The notes under the pieces were generated by a model, which was given only the letters and a program-made list of their open reading frames with translations, ran no database searches and had not been told where the DNA came from. The position numbers and the translations under genes were made by a program. Below are positions 1-7,163 of a stretch of 41,291 nt of DNA, piece after piece (positions within the stretch are counted from its first letter, which is position 1; the number at the start of each line of letters is the position of its first letter). Origin of the DNA: an uncultured Eubacteriales bacterium (GTDB lineage: Bacteria > Bacillota > Clostridia > HGM11514); NCBI GenBank assembly GCA_902492655.1, contig CABUMF010000016.1, positions 1 to 41,291 on the forward strand, in the 5' to 3' direction.

Positions 1-48
1 GATGATACTTGGCTGGTGACGGCCCGGGAAAGTAAGTAGCTGCCGGAT
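1..48 (+). rRNA. rrf: 5S ribosomal RNA, 3' part (cut by window edge)
   Basis: The first 48 bases match the 3' half of the complete 5S gene that follows at 117-234, ending in the same GCCGGAT helix I strand. Only three bases differ between the copies in this shared part. The 5' half lies outside the window. As a tandem 5S copy it is presumably the end of a 16S-23S-5S operon, but the larger rRNAs are not visible. Confidence 0.9.
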
Positions 49-65
49 CTGTTCTTTTTTTGTGC

Positions 66-110
66 AATACCATGATTGGTATCTTTATCTTTTTGCTTAT
101 TTGCAAAAAG
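66..110 (+). other. Two hairpins in the spacer between tandem 5S genes
   Basis: ATACCA at 67-72 pairs with TGGTAT at 77-82, and CTTTTTGC at 89-96 pairs with GCAAAAAG at 103-110. Neither is followed by a clear T-tract, so they are more likely processing signals or spacer structure than terminators. This is an inference from dyad symmetry only. Confidence 0.5.
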
Positions 111-116
111 CGATAA

Positions 117-234
117 ATCCGGTGATGATGGTACAAAGGACACACCCGTACCCATTCCGAACACGGTAGTTAAGCTTTGTTACGCTGATGATACTTGGGT
201 GGCGACGCCCCGGGAAAGTAAGTAGCTGCCGGAT
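117..234 (+). rRNA. rrf: 5S ribosomal RNA, complete
   Basis: The gene is 118 nt long. The ends ATCCGG and CCGGAT form helix I. The middle carries the diagnostic 5S string CCGAACACGG followed by TAGTTAAGC, and the 3' half has the GAAAGTAAGTAGCTGCC segment. Helix IV is GGGUG/CGCCC capped by a GCGA tetraloop. It is the second of two tandem 5S genes and is followed by an intrinsic terminator at 261-301. Confidence 0.95.
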
Positions 235-260
235 CTGTCTTAGCCTTTTTGCTTTAAATT

Positions 261-301
261 AATTAGGGCGTTTAGCTTATGCCAAACGCCTTAATTTTTT
301 T
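261..301 (+). terminator. Intrinsic terminator of the rRNA operon
   Basis: A 13-bp stem pairs AATTAGGGCGTTT (261-273) with AAACGCCTTAATT (284-296), with one G-U pair. The loop is 10 nt and a run of T follows to 301. It sits 27 bases after the second 5S gene. Bases 302-499 hold no gene that I can support, only the dyad at 388-420. Confidence 0.9.
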
Positions 302-387
302 GCCATTTTTTAAGGATTAACTCTTTTATAAGCATGGGGCTTTTCTATCTGCAAAATTTCAATAAAATCAATCGAAGAATTACTTAG

Positions 388-420
388 CATAAATCAACCG
401 TAAGTTGATTAAATTTATGC
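388..420 (+). other. Bulged inverted repeat upstream of the liv promoter
   Basis: GCATAAAT (388-395) pairs with ATTTATGC (413-420), and CAAC (395-398) pairs with GTTG (404-407) around a CGTAA loop, leaving about a 5-nt bulge. There is no T-tract. It lies 80 bp upstream of the -35 box, so it could be a protein-binding dyad or a relic. No function is assigned. Confidence 0.35.
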
Positions 421-499
421 AGGATTTCAGTTTTTCACCCTGATAATACACACTTTGCGGATAAATATAACAAAAAATGTGAAAATTAACGATTTTTCC

Positions 500-528
500 T
501 TGACAAACAGCGATATAAATGGTATTAT
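500..528 (+). promoter_or_regulatory. Promoter of the liv operon
   Basis: TTGACA at 500-505, a 17-bp spacer and TATTAT at 523-528 give a near-consensus sigma-A promoter. Transcription should start near 535, leaving a leader of about 54 nt before livK. Confidence 0.8.
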
Positions 529-543
529 TACATAGTAAGATAA

Positions 544-561
544 GTTGACTGACGGTTGACT
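544..561 (+). promoter_or_regulatory. Direct repeat, possible operator in the liv leader
   Basis: GTTGACT occurs at 544-550 and again at 555-561, an 11-bp spacing that is about one helical turn. The pair lies just after the expected transcription start, where a bound repressor would block elongation. The repeat is seen; its regulatory role is inferred. Confidence 0.35.
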
Positions 562-588
562 TAAAATTATAATTTGGAGGTTACTATT

Positions 589-1761
589 ATGAAAAAATTA
601 TTGGCTTTGCTTGTAGCGTGCATTATGGTTTGTACGCTTCTCACAGCATGCGGCTCCGGCGATGGTGCCGGAGACGAAAAGGTAGTTCGTATCGGTGTTT
701 ATGAGCCGCAGTCCGGCGACAACGGCGCAGGCGGTAAGCAGGAAATTCTCGGTATGCAGTATGCAAACAGCCTCTGTCCTACAGTTGAAATCGGCGGCGA
801 GGAATATAAGGTCGAGCTTGTGTATGCAGACAATGAATCCTCGACAGACAAGGCAGTTTCCGCTGCTTCCACACTTGTATCAAAGGGCGTATCCGTTGTT
901 CTCGGCTCTTACGGTTCCAGCGTTGCAATAGCGGCGTCCGATACATTTGAACAGGCAGGTATTCCTGCTATCGGCGTAACCTGCACAAATCCTCAGGTTA
1001 CCGAAGGAAATGAGCATTATTTCCGTATTTGCTTCCTCGATCCCTTCCAGGGCACGGTTTTGGCTAACCATGCATTTGCAAACGGTGCCAAGACGGCATA
1101 TTGCCTCGGTCAGCTCGGCAACGATTATGACCAGGGACTTATCAACTACTTCAAGGAAGCTGCAGAAAAGCTCGGTATGAAGGTTATTACGGAACAGTTC
1201 CCCGAAAACAACTCCGACTTTAACTCCTACCTTACAAATGCTGCAAATGAAAATGCAGATGTAATCTTTGCTCCTTGCTCACTTTCTTATGCACAGCTTA
1301 TCGTTGAGCAGGCTGCAGCTAAGGGAATGGATTGTCCTCTTCTTGCAAGCGATACTTGGGATTCCAACGTTATCATCGAAGCCGCAAAGGGCAAGAATAT
1401 TAAGATTGATGTTTCAACCTTCTACGCAGAGGGCGGTAACCCCGAATTTGAAAAAGGAATTAAGGAATGGATTAACGCTGATGCAAAGAACCTTGCAAAT
1501 AACGGCGGTAATGATATGATTTCGGCTGTTACAGTAATGGGTTATGATGCATATATGACAGCTCTTGAAGCTATCAAAAAAGCAGATTCCAAAGTATCTA
1601 CGGATATTATGGCAGCTCTTCCCGATACAACCTACACAGGTATTTCAGGCGACATTAAGTTTGGCGAAAACGGCGATGCTGTTCGTGATGCCGCTTATAT
1701 CAAGACTGTTAACACAGAAACGGCTTCTTGGGACTTCCTTTCCGTTCAGGGTGTAAAATAA
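589..1761 (+). CDS. livK: Branched-chain amino acid ABC transporter, substrate-binding lipoprotein
   Basis: This is a 390-residue periplasmic-binding-protein-type (LivJ/LivK, Leu/Ile/Val-binding) receptor. In a Gram-positive cell it is tethered outside the membrane and delivers amino acid to the LivHMGF permease. It has a lipoprotein signal peptide with the lipobox LLTAC, lipidated Cys21, and a Gly/Ser/Asp linker. The mature part begins VVRIGVYEPQSG, the usual first strand of this family. The start is the ATG at 589, eight bases after GGAGG (576-580); an in-frame TTG upstream overlaps that site and is rejected. Codon choice is biased, as expected for an abundant binding protein. It is first in the operon and separated from livH by two strong hairpins. 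The exact ligand (branched-chain or another amino acid) cannot be read from sequence. Confidence 0.92.
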   Translation: MKKLLALLVACIMVCTLLTACGSGDGAGDEKVVRIGVYEPQSGDNGAGGKQEILGMQYANSLCPTVEIGGEEYKVELVYADNESSTDKAVSAASTLVSKGVSVVLGSYGSSVAIAASDTFEQAGIPAIGVTCTNPQVTEGNEHYFRICFLDPFQGTVLANHAFANGAKTAYCLGQLGNDYDQGLINYFKEAAEKLGMKVITEQFPENNSDFNSYLTNAANENADVIFAPCSLSYAQLIVEQAAAKGMDCPLLASDTWDSNVIIEAAKGKNIKIDVSTFYAEGGNPEFEKGIKEWINADAKNLANNGGNDMISAVTVMGYDAYMTALEAIKKADSKVSTDIMAALPDTTYTGISGDIKFGENGDAVRDAAYIKTVNTETASWDFLSVQGVK

Positions 1762-1784
1762 TTAACATTGGATTTAATAATTTC

Positions 1785-1819
1785 AATATTCGTGGCGGAA
1801 TTTTTCCGCCATGAATATT
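1785..1819 (+). other. Strong hairpin at the 3' end of the livK message
   Basis: AATATTCGTGGCGGAA (1785-1800) pairs over 16 bp, with one G-U pair, with the strand at 1804-1819, leaving a three-base loop. Only a weak T-run (GTGTTTTTGG) follows. It fits a 3' stabiliser and partial attenuator that yields more livK than livHMGF message. The structure is seen; the role is inferred from the usual excess of binding protein over permease. Confidence 0.7.
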
Positions 1820-1828
1820 GGTGTTTTT

Positions 1829-1883
1829 GGAACGTATTAATGCGTTCCGCACAAATACGGTGTGAAGCGGATTAATACGTTTC
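1829..1883 (+). other. Second inverted repeat, just before the livH ribosome binding site
   Basis: GGAACGTATTAAT (1829-1841) pairs with ATTAATACGTTTC (1871-1883), 13 bp with one G-U pair. It encloses a 29-nt segment with weaker internal pairing. It ends 8 bases before GGAAGGAG of livH, so it may influence livH translation or protect the processed 5' end. Confidence 0.55.
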
Positions 1884-1905
1884 AAATTGAGGAAGGAGTA
1901 TTTAA

Positions 1906-2793
1906 ATGGCGGAATTTTTCAGTGCAAATCTGCCGTATCTGCTTGCAGGCATATCTGTTGGCGGTCAGTATGCGCTTATCGCTATCGGATATACAATGGT
2001 TTACGGTATTTTAAGACTTATCAACTTCGCCCACGGCGATGTTTTTATGGTTGCGGGGCTAATTATGGTTTATGCAACCGCATCACTTCCTATGTATATT
2101 TCTATCCCGATTGTTTTGATTGCTACGGTGATTTTGGGTTTTGTTATCGAGCGTGTTGCTTACAAGCCTTTAAGGTCGGCTCCGAGGATGTCGGTTACGA
2201 TTTCGGCGATCGGCGTATCTTACCTCTTGCAAAACTGCGCTCTTTATTTTACGGGCGGCTTGCCTCAGGTTTATCCCAATATCCCGTTTTTGTCAAAATC
2301 GGTTACTCTTGCGGGCACAACCGTGAAAATGGTTACGCTTATCACTCCCGTTTTGACGATTTTGCTTGTGGCAGTGCTTGTTCTCCTTATTAACCATACC
2401 AAAATCGGAATGGCTATGCGTGCGGTTTCAAAGGATTTTGAAACGAGCCAGCTTATGGGTATTAAGATCAACTCCGTAATCAGCATAACCTTTGTTATAG
2501 GCTGTTTTTTGGCGGCGGTGGGTTCGTTGCTTTATTTCAGTAACTACACCTCCGTTATTCCTACATCCGGTGCAATGCCCGGACTGAAGGCGTTTGTTGC
2601 GGCTGTTTTCGGAGGCATCGGTTCTATACCCGGGGCGGTTATAGGTGCGTTTATAATCGGAATTTGCGAGAATATTATTAAGGGTATAGGCTGGACAACC
2701 TTTTCGGACGCTTTTACCTTCGTACTGCTCATAGTCATTCTTTTGGTTAAGCCTACCGGTATATTCGGTGAAAAGGCTACGGATAAGGTGTGA
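1906..2793 (+). CDS. livH: Branched-chain amino acid ABC transporter permease LivH
   Basis: This 295-residue polytopic membrane protein is one of the two permease subunits forming the channel for the LivK ligand. It is hydrophobic throughout with about eight predicted membrane spans. It carries the family's N-terminal pattern GGQYALIAIGYTMVYGILRLINFAHG and the cytoplasmic EAA-like loop AMRAVSKDFETSQLMGI that contacts the ATPases. The C-terminal FGGIGSIPGA segment is also typical. The start ATG is preceded by GGAAGGAG. The first coding bases repeat a 13-nt string in the upstream hairpin (1794-1806 and 1908-1920). livM follows closely. Confidence 0.95.
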   Translation: MAEFFSANLPYLLAGISVGGQYALIAIGYTMVYGILRLINFAHGDVFMVAGLIMVYATASLPMYISIPIVLIATVILGFVIERVAYKPLRSAPRMSVTISAIGVSYLLQNCALYFTGGLPQVYPNIPFLSKSVTLAGTTVKMVTLITPVLTILLVAVLVLLINHTKIGMAMRAVSKDFETSQLMGIKINSVISITFVIGCFLAAVGSLLYFSNYTSVIPTSGAMPGLKAFVAAVFGGIGSIPGAVIGAFIIGICENIIKGIGWTTFSDAFTFVLLIVILLVKPTGIFGEKATDKV

Positions 2794-2803
2794 GGTGATG
2801 AAC

Positions 2804-3994
2804 ATGGGAAAAAATCTTACAGAAAAGAAAAGCCATGCCGGCAGTATTATAGCAATAGTTTTCTTTGCGGCACTTTATGTTGTGCTGTATCTTTTGGATA
2901 ATGTTTTTCCGGTAAATTCAACCACACTTATGCTTGTTCCTGTTTTGAGAAAGGCGGCAATTTATTCCCTGCTTTGCGTTTCCATGAACCTTTTGAACGG
3001 CTTTACGGGGCTTTTTTCACTCGGTCAGGCAGGATTTATGCTTATCGGCGCATATACCTATGCGGCACTTACAATCCCTGCTTCAAGACATGATGCGGTG
3101 TATCAGTACTTTGACGGCGGAATAATCAAATTTTCAATTGCGGAAAAGCTGGGGAGTATTTTTGGCACAAACGGCGGAAATTTCCTCGGTGCGGTTATAG
3201 CAATAATCATTGCAGGGTTAGTTGTTGCAATTTTTGCCACTCTTATCGGTATTCCGGTATTAAGGCTGAAAAGTGACTATCTTGCTATCGCAACCCTCGG
3301 TTTTGCCGAAATCATCAGAGCTATTTTCCAGTGGGACAAGCTCGGGGGACTTACAAACGGCTCAAATCTTTTAAGAAAATATACCAATTTTAACGATATT
3401 AAAATGGTGATCGGCGGCACTACAATAAAGCTTGCGTCCATATTCCCGTTTTTGATTGCAACCATAAGTATTGCGATAATTCTGCTTCTTATAAATTCCT
3501 CTTACGGAAGGGCATATAAAGCTATCCGTGACGATGAAATTGCGGCGGAAGCAATGGGAATTAACCTTTTTAAGCATAAAATGCAATCTTTCATTGTTTC
3601 AAGTTTCTTTGCAGGTGTCGGAGGCGCTTTGCTTGCAATGTTCCAGACAACCATTCAGGCGTCCGCCTTCAAAACTGCCATGACCTACGAGATTTTGCTA
3701 ATGGTTGTAATCGGAGGTATCGGCTCTGTTTCGGGAAGCTGTATAGCCGCATTTTTGTATATTGCTTGCTCGGAATGGTGGCTGAGATTTTTGGACAGCG
3801 GTTCCGTGCTCGGCATATCCGTGCCCTTCTTCCGTGACGGATTCAGAAAGGTTGTTTTTTCGGTAATCATCATGGTTATTGTGCTGTTTTTCTCGAAGGG
3901 CATTATGGGCAATGAGGAGCTGTCCTTCCGCGGCTTGACAAGGCGTTTTTCAAAGAAGAAAAAATCTGTCGCAGGAGGTGACGCAATTGAGTAA
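2804..3994 (+). CDS. livM: Branched-chain amino acid ABC transporter permease LivM
   Basis: This is the second permease subunit, 396 residues. An N-terminal cytoplasmic stretch is followed by multiple membrane spans. The LivM hallmarks are NLLNGFTGLFSLGQAGFMLIGAY, LRLKSDYLAIATLGFAEIIR, and the coupling loop GRAYKAIRDDEIAAEAMGIN. It is longer than many LivM proteins (about 320-360) because of an extension around residues 90-115 and a basic C-terminal tail. I chose the ATG at 2804, six bases after GAGGTG. The ATG at 2798 sits directly on that site, and further upstream starts would overlap livH. The 3' end overlaps livG. Confidence 0.93.
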   Translation: MGKNLTEKKSHAGSIIAIVFFAALYVVLYLLDNVFPVNSTTLMLVPVLRKAAIYSLLCVSMNLLNGFTGLFSLGQAGFMLIGAYTYAALTIPASRHDAVYQYFDGGIIKFSIAEKLGSIFGTNGGNFLGAVIAIIIAGLVVAIFATLIGIPVLRLKSDYLAIATLGFAEIIRAIFQWDKLGGLTNGSNLLRKYTNFNDIKMVIGGTTIKLASIFPFLIATISIAIILLLINSSYGRAYKAIRDDEIAAEAMGINLFKHKMQSFIVSSFFAGVGGALLAMFQTTIQASAFKTAMTYEILLMVVIGGIGSVSGSCIAAFLYIACSEWWLRFLDSGSVLGISVPFFRDGFRKVVFSVIIMVIVLFFSKGIMGNEELSFRGLTRRFSKKKKSVAGGDAIE

Positions 3995-4835
3995 TACGGT
4001 GCTTAATGTCCAAAATGTTACTATGCAGTTCGGCGGTGTTGTTGCGGTTAATAATTTGTCAATGCATGTAAACGAGGGTGAAATAGTCGCTCTTATCGGC
4101 CCTAACGGTGCCGGGAAAACAACCGCATTTAACTGTATTACAGGCGTTTACGAGCCGACAAACGGCGAAATTGATTTCTGCGGCAACAAGATTGTTGCAA
4201 ATCACCCGAGCGGCAAAATGAAAAAGCTTTATGCCGGAACAAATGCCGAAATGTATGCAAAAAACCGCGTGATTTCACCAACTCCCGACAAGATTACAAA
4301 GCTTGGTATTGCCCGAACCTTCCAGAATATCAGGCTTTGGAAAAGCATGACGGTTTTTGAAAACGTTCTCACTGCAAAGCATATGAGAGCAAAGCATAAT
4401 ATTTTCTCTGCAACCTTCAGATTTTCCGCAAAGGAAGAACGGCGAATGAGAGAGGAAACCGAACAGCTTCTTCGGGAGCAGAATTTGTGGGAATTTCGAG
4501 ATGAGCTTGCTGTCAGCCTTCCTTACGGACTGCAAAGAAGGCTTGAAATAGCGCGCGCTCTCGCAACGGAGCCTAAGCTTCTGCTGCTTGACGAGCCTGC
4601 CGCCGGCATGAATCCTCAGGAAACCCTTGAGCTTTCCGAATTCATTGCCGAAATAAGGCATAAATATAACCTGACCGTTCTTATGATTGAGCATCATATG
4701 GATTTGGTTATGGAAATTTCGGACAGGATTTATGTCCTCGATTTCGGTAGCCTTATCGCAGAAGGTACTGCAGAGGAAGTTCAGAAGAATCCTAAGGTTA
4801 TAGATGCGTATCTGGGGGTGACGGAGGATGAGTGA
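3987..4835 (+). CDS. livG: Branched-chain amino acid ABC transporter ATP-binding protein LivG
   Basis: This is one of the two ATPases driving LivHM, 282 residues from the TTG at 3987, which lies eight bases after AGGAGG (3973-3978). A GTG at 3978 overlaps that site and is less likely. It has Walker A GPNGAGKT, the LivG-type GIARTFQNIRLW segment, signature LPYGLQRRLEIARAL, Walker B LLLLDEPAAGMNP and a switch His in MIEHHMDLVM. Between the first beta strands and GIARTF it carries roughly 20 to 25 extra residues (PSGKMKKLYAGTNAEMYAKN region) compared with the short linker usual in LivG. It overlaps livM by 8 bases and livF by 8 bases, suggesting translational coupling. Confidence 0.93.
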   Translation: MSNTVLNVQNVTMQFGGVVAVNNLSMHVNEGEIVALIGPNGAGKTTAFNCITGVYEPTNGEIDFCGNKIVANHPSGKMKKLYAGTNAEMYAKNRVISPTPDKITKLGIARTFQNIRLWKSMTVFENVLTAKHMRAKHNIFSATFRFSAKEERRMREETEQLLREQNLWEFRDELAVSLPYGLQRRLEIARALATEPKLLLLDEPAAGMNPQETLELSEFIAEIRHKYNLTVLMIEHHMDLVMEISDRIYVLDFGSLIAEGTAEEVQKNPKVIDAYLGVTEDE

Positions 4836-5541
4836 TTTCCTTAAAATAGATAATCTTAAAGTAAATTATGGCGGAATCGAGGCGGTTAAGGGAATTTCAA
4901 TAGATGTGCCCGAAGGAAAGATTGTTACGCTTATAGGTGCAAACGGAGCAGGAAAAAGCTCCACTTTGCGAACAATTTCAGGTCTTGTTAAGCCCAAATC
5001 AGGTACCATTACCTTTTGCGGCGAGGATATAACCGCAAAGGATCCTACATCTATCGTGTCAAAAGGTATTACTCTTGTGCCGGAAGGAAGAAGGATTTTT
5101 CCCGACCTTACGGTAAAGGAAAACCTTCGCATAGGAGCGTATCTTCGTAAGGACAATATCGAAGACGATCTTAACTGGGTATATGAGTTATTTCCGAGGC
5201 TTCATGAACGAGAGTGGCAGCACGGCGGAACGCTTTCGGGCGGTGAGCAGCAAATGCTTGCTGTTGGGCGCGCACTTATGAGCCGTCCCAAGGTTATCAT
5301 GATGGACGAACCGTCCCTCGGGCTTGCACCCCTTGTTGTACAGAGCATTTTTGAAATAATCAAGACGGTTAATAAGCAAGGCATAACTGTGCTTCTTATC
5401 GAGCAGAATGCAAATATGGCGCTTCAGATTGCCGATATTGCCTATGTTCTTGAAACGGGCAGAATAACAAAAATCGGCACCGGTGCTGAGCTTTTGGCTG
5501 ATGAAAGCATCAAAGAAGCGTATCTTGGAAAATCAAAGTAA
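4828..5541 (+). CDS. livF: Branched-chain amino acid ABC transporter ATP-binding protein LivF
   Basis: This is the second ATPase of the transporter, 237 residues, the usual LivF length. It has Walker A GANGAGKSS, the LivF-specific VPEGRRIFPDLTVKENL, signature LSGGEQQMLAVGRAL, Walker B VIMMDEPSLGLAP and IEQNANMALQIADIAYVLETG. The ATG overlaps the livG stop (ATGAGTGA), with GGGGGTGA just upstream as ribosome binding site. It is the last gene of the operon, followed within 20 bases by the terminator at 5562-5595. Confidence 0.95.
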   Translation: MSDFLKIDNLKVNYGGIEAVKGISIDVPEGKIVTLIGANGAGKSSTLRTISGLVKPKSGTITFCGEDITAKDPTSIVSKGITLVPEGRRIFPDLTVKENLRIGAYLRKDNIEDDLNWVYELFPRLHEREWQHGGTLSGGEQQMLAVGRALMSRPKVIMMDEPSLGLAPLVVQSIFEIIKTVNKQGITVLLIEQNANMALQIADIAYVLETGRITKIGTGAELLADESIKEAYLGKSK

Positions 5542-5561
5542 TCTAAAAAACAATCATAATG

Positions 5562-5595
5562 AAAATACTGCCTCAAAAAAGTGAGGCAGTATTTT
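5562..5595. terminator. Bidirectional intrinsic terminator between livF and dacF
   Basis: A perfect 14-bp stem (AAAATACTGCCTCA with TGAGGCAGTATTTT) has a 6-nt loop, A-rich on the left and T-rich on the right. It therefore works for livF on the plus strand and for the convergent carboxypeptidase on the minus strand. Confidence 0.9.
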
Positions 5596-5603
5596 ATTTG
5601 TTA

Positions 5604-6986
5604 TCAGAAAATATTGGTGCTTTTGAATTTTTCAAATTCTTCTTCCTGTTCACGCATTTGCTTCATTCTTTCGGCTCTTCTTTTACGCCTTTTTCTCAGG
5701 TTTCTTTGTCTTATGATGAGCAAAATTATGAAGAATATTACAAGAACGGCAATGAGCACAAACAGGATTTTAAATCCGCCAAGCCAGTTAAAGAATGTTT
5801 TAATATAGCTTTTTTCAACGGCTCTGTCGGAATACAGCTCTATGGTGCTTACCGTTGCGCCGTTATACGAAACGGTAGCATACCCCAGCTTTTCATTTTT
5901 TTCTATAGGCGCTTCAAGCTTTTTCGTAAGTGTAATATCGTACTTCAAATCGCCTTCTCCGGTTCCTTTCGGAAGATAAGCTTCTTTTGTTACGGGGGTT
6001 GTCAGAAGAATTCTGCCGTCGCCCGACGCATTCTTGACATTTTTTTCAACTATTATCTGATTTGCGGAAATGTACTTGAAATTCTCATAGTTTTTGAAGA
6101 AATACTGGAACAGCTGTTTTGCATCGACAAACGATGTCATTGTTCCGTCATCCTTGTCCTCACAGCCCATTACAACCGCAATAATTGAGTGTTCCCCGTC
6201 TGTTGCGGATGCGGCGAGGGTTCTGTTCGCTTCATCGGTGTAGCCTGTTTTGATACCGGTTGCGTTTTCATAGTAATAATCAAGGTTTACATATCGGCTC
6301 ACAAGATGATTTGTGCTTGCATATGTAAGCCCTGTCGATTCCATTTCAAAAGACCAAAGCCCTACTATGTCTGCAATTTCAGGATGCTTCATGGCTTCTT
6401 TTGCAATAAGCGCCATGTCATAGGCGGTTGTGTAATGATTATCGTCATGCAGACCGTTTGCGTTTACAAAGTTTGTGTTTTGGCAGCCAAGCTCCTTTGC
6501 ACGAGCGTTCATCATCTTTACAAATTCCTCAATCGAGCCGCCTACATACTCTGCAAGAACATTTGCGGCATCGTTTGCGGAAGGAATTAAAAGTGCGTGC
6601 ATAAGAGTATCCACGGTTTCAATATCTCCCGGGTTTAGGTCAACATTAGTACATTCATATTTATTAATGCCTGCAACTGCCGTTTCCGAAACAACAACAG
6701 TGTCATCCATGCTTTTATTTTCAACCGTAAGCAAAGCCGTCATGATTTTTGTCATGGACGCAGGGTACATTTTTTTGTCCTTGTCCTTATCGAACAAAAC
6801 ATAATCCGATGTCATGTCGATAACCACTGCAGTCTTGCTGTTCGGAGCAAGGTTTGATTCCGAAGATTTATTGCTTGAATCCTCGCTTTTTTCCGCAAAG
6901 GCTGTCATACAGGAAAATACTATGGAAAAAATCATTATAAGAGCAACCGCTGCATGAAGTCTTTTGCCCAAAATATAAGTTTTCAA
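5604..6986 (-). CDS. dacF: D-alanyl-D-alanine carboxypeptidase (PBP5/DacF type)
   Basis: This secreted, membrane-anchored serine D,D-carboxypeptidase trims the terminal D-Ala of peptidoglycan pentapeptides. It has 460 residues. A signal peptide is followed by the peptidase S11 domain with SMTK (catalytic Ser77, Lys80), SAN (136-138) and the KTG triad in ATGIKTGYTDEAN. A PBP5_C-like beta domain follows, then a C-terminal transmembrane helix and a strongly basic, charged tail (RKRRKRRAERMKQ) in the cytoplasm. Classical PBP5 ends with an amphipathic helix, so a true transmembrane anchor plus tail is a variant. The start is TTG at 6986, six bases after GAGGTG; the GTG inside that site is rejected. 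The symbol dacF is by family resemblance, and dacA or dacB naming is also possible. Confidence 0.9.
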   Translation of the reverse strand: MKTYILGKRLHAAVALIMIFSIVFSCMTAFAEKSEDSSNKSSESNLAPNSKTAVVIDMTSDYVLFDKDKDKKMYPASMTKIMTALLTVENKSMDDTVVVSETAVAGINKYECTNVDLNPGDIETVDTLMHALLIPSANDAANVLAEYVGGSIEEFVKMMNARAKELGCQNTNFVNANGLHDDNHYTTAYDMALIAKEAMKHPEIADIVGLWSFEMESTGLTYASTNHLVSRYVNLDYYYENATGIKTGYTDEANRTLAASATDGEHSIIAVVMGCEDKDDGTMTSFVDAKQLFQYFFKNYENFKYISANQIIVEKNVKNASGDGRILLTTPVTKEAYLPKGTGEGDLKYDITLTKKLEAPIEKNEKLGYATVSYNGATVSTIELYSDRAVEKSYIKTFFNWLGGFKILFVLIAVLVIFFIILLIIRQRNLRKRRKRRAERMKQMREQEEEFEKFKSTNIF

Positions 6987-7097
6987 TAAATTCACCTCAT
7001 TTTTAAATGCTTTATTACATTATAACAGAAAAAAGATTTGAGTGGGGCATTTTACAATAAACTTAAACAATCTGTAATACACCTGCAAATTTTGATG

Positions 7098-7126
7098 TTG
7101 ACTAAAGCAAATTAATACTGTATAAT
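7098..7126 (+). promoter_or_regulatory. Promoter of the NodB-type deacetylase gene
   Basis: TTGACT at 7098-7103, a 17-bp spacer and a perfect TATAAT at 7121-7126. Transcription should start near 7133, giving a short leader of about 30 nt. Confidence 0.8.
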
Positions 7127-7163
7127 ATATTTAATTGAAATAAAAAGAAGGGATTTTGATTTT

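Noticed and set aside
5559..6590. Long open frames on the plus strand over the carboxypeptidase gene
   Set aside because: They lie opposite a complete DacF with SMTK, SAN and KTG motifs. Their products are Phe/Cys-rich without any family feature, and they have no ribosome binding site.
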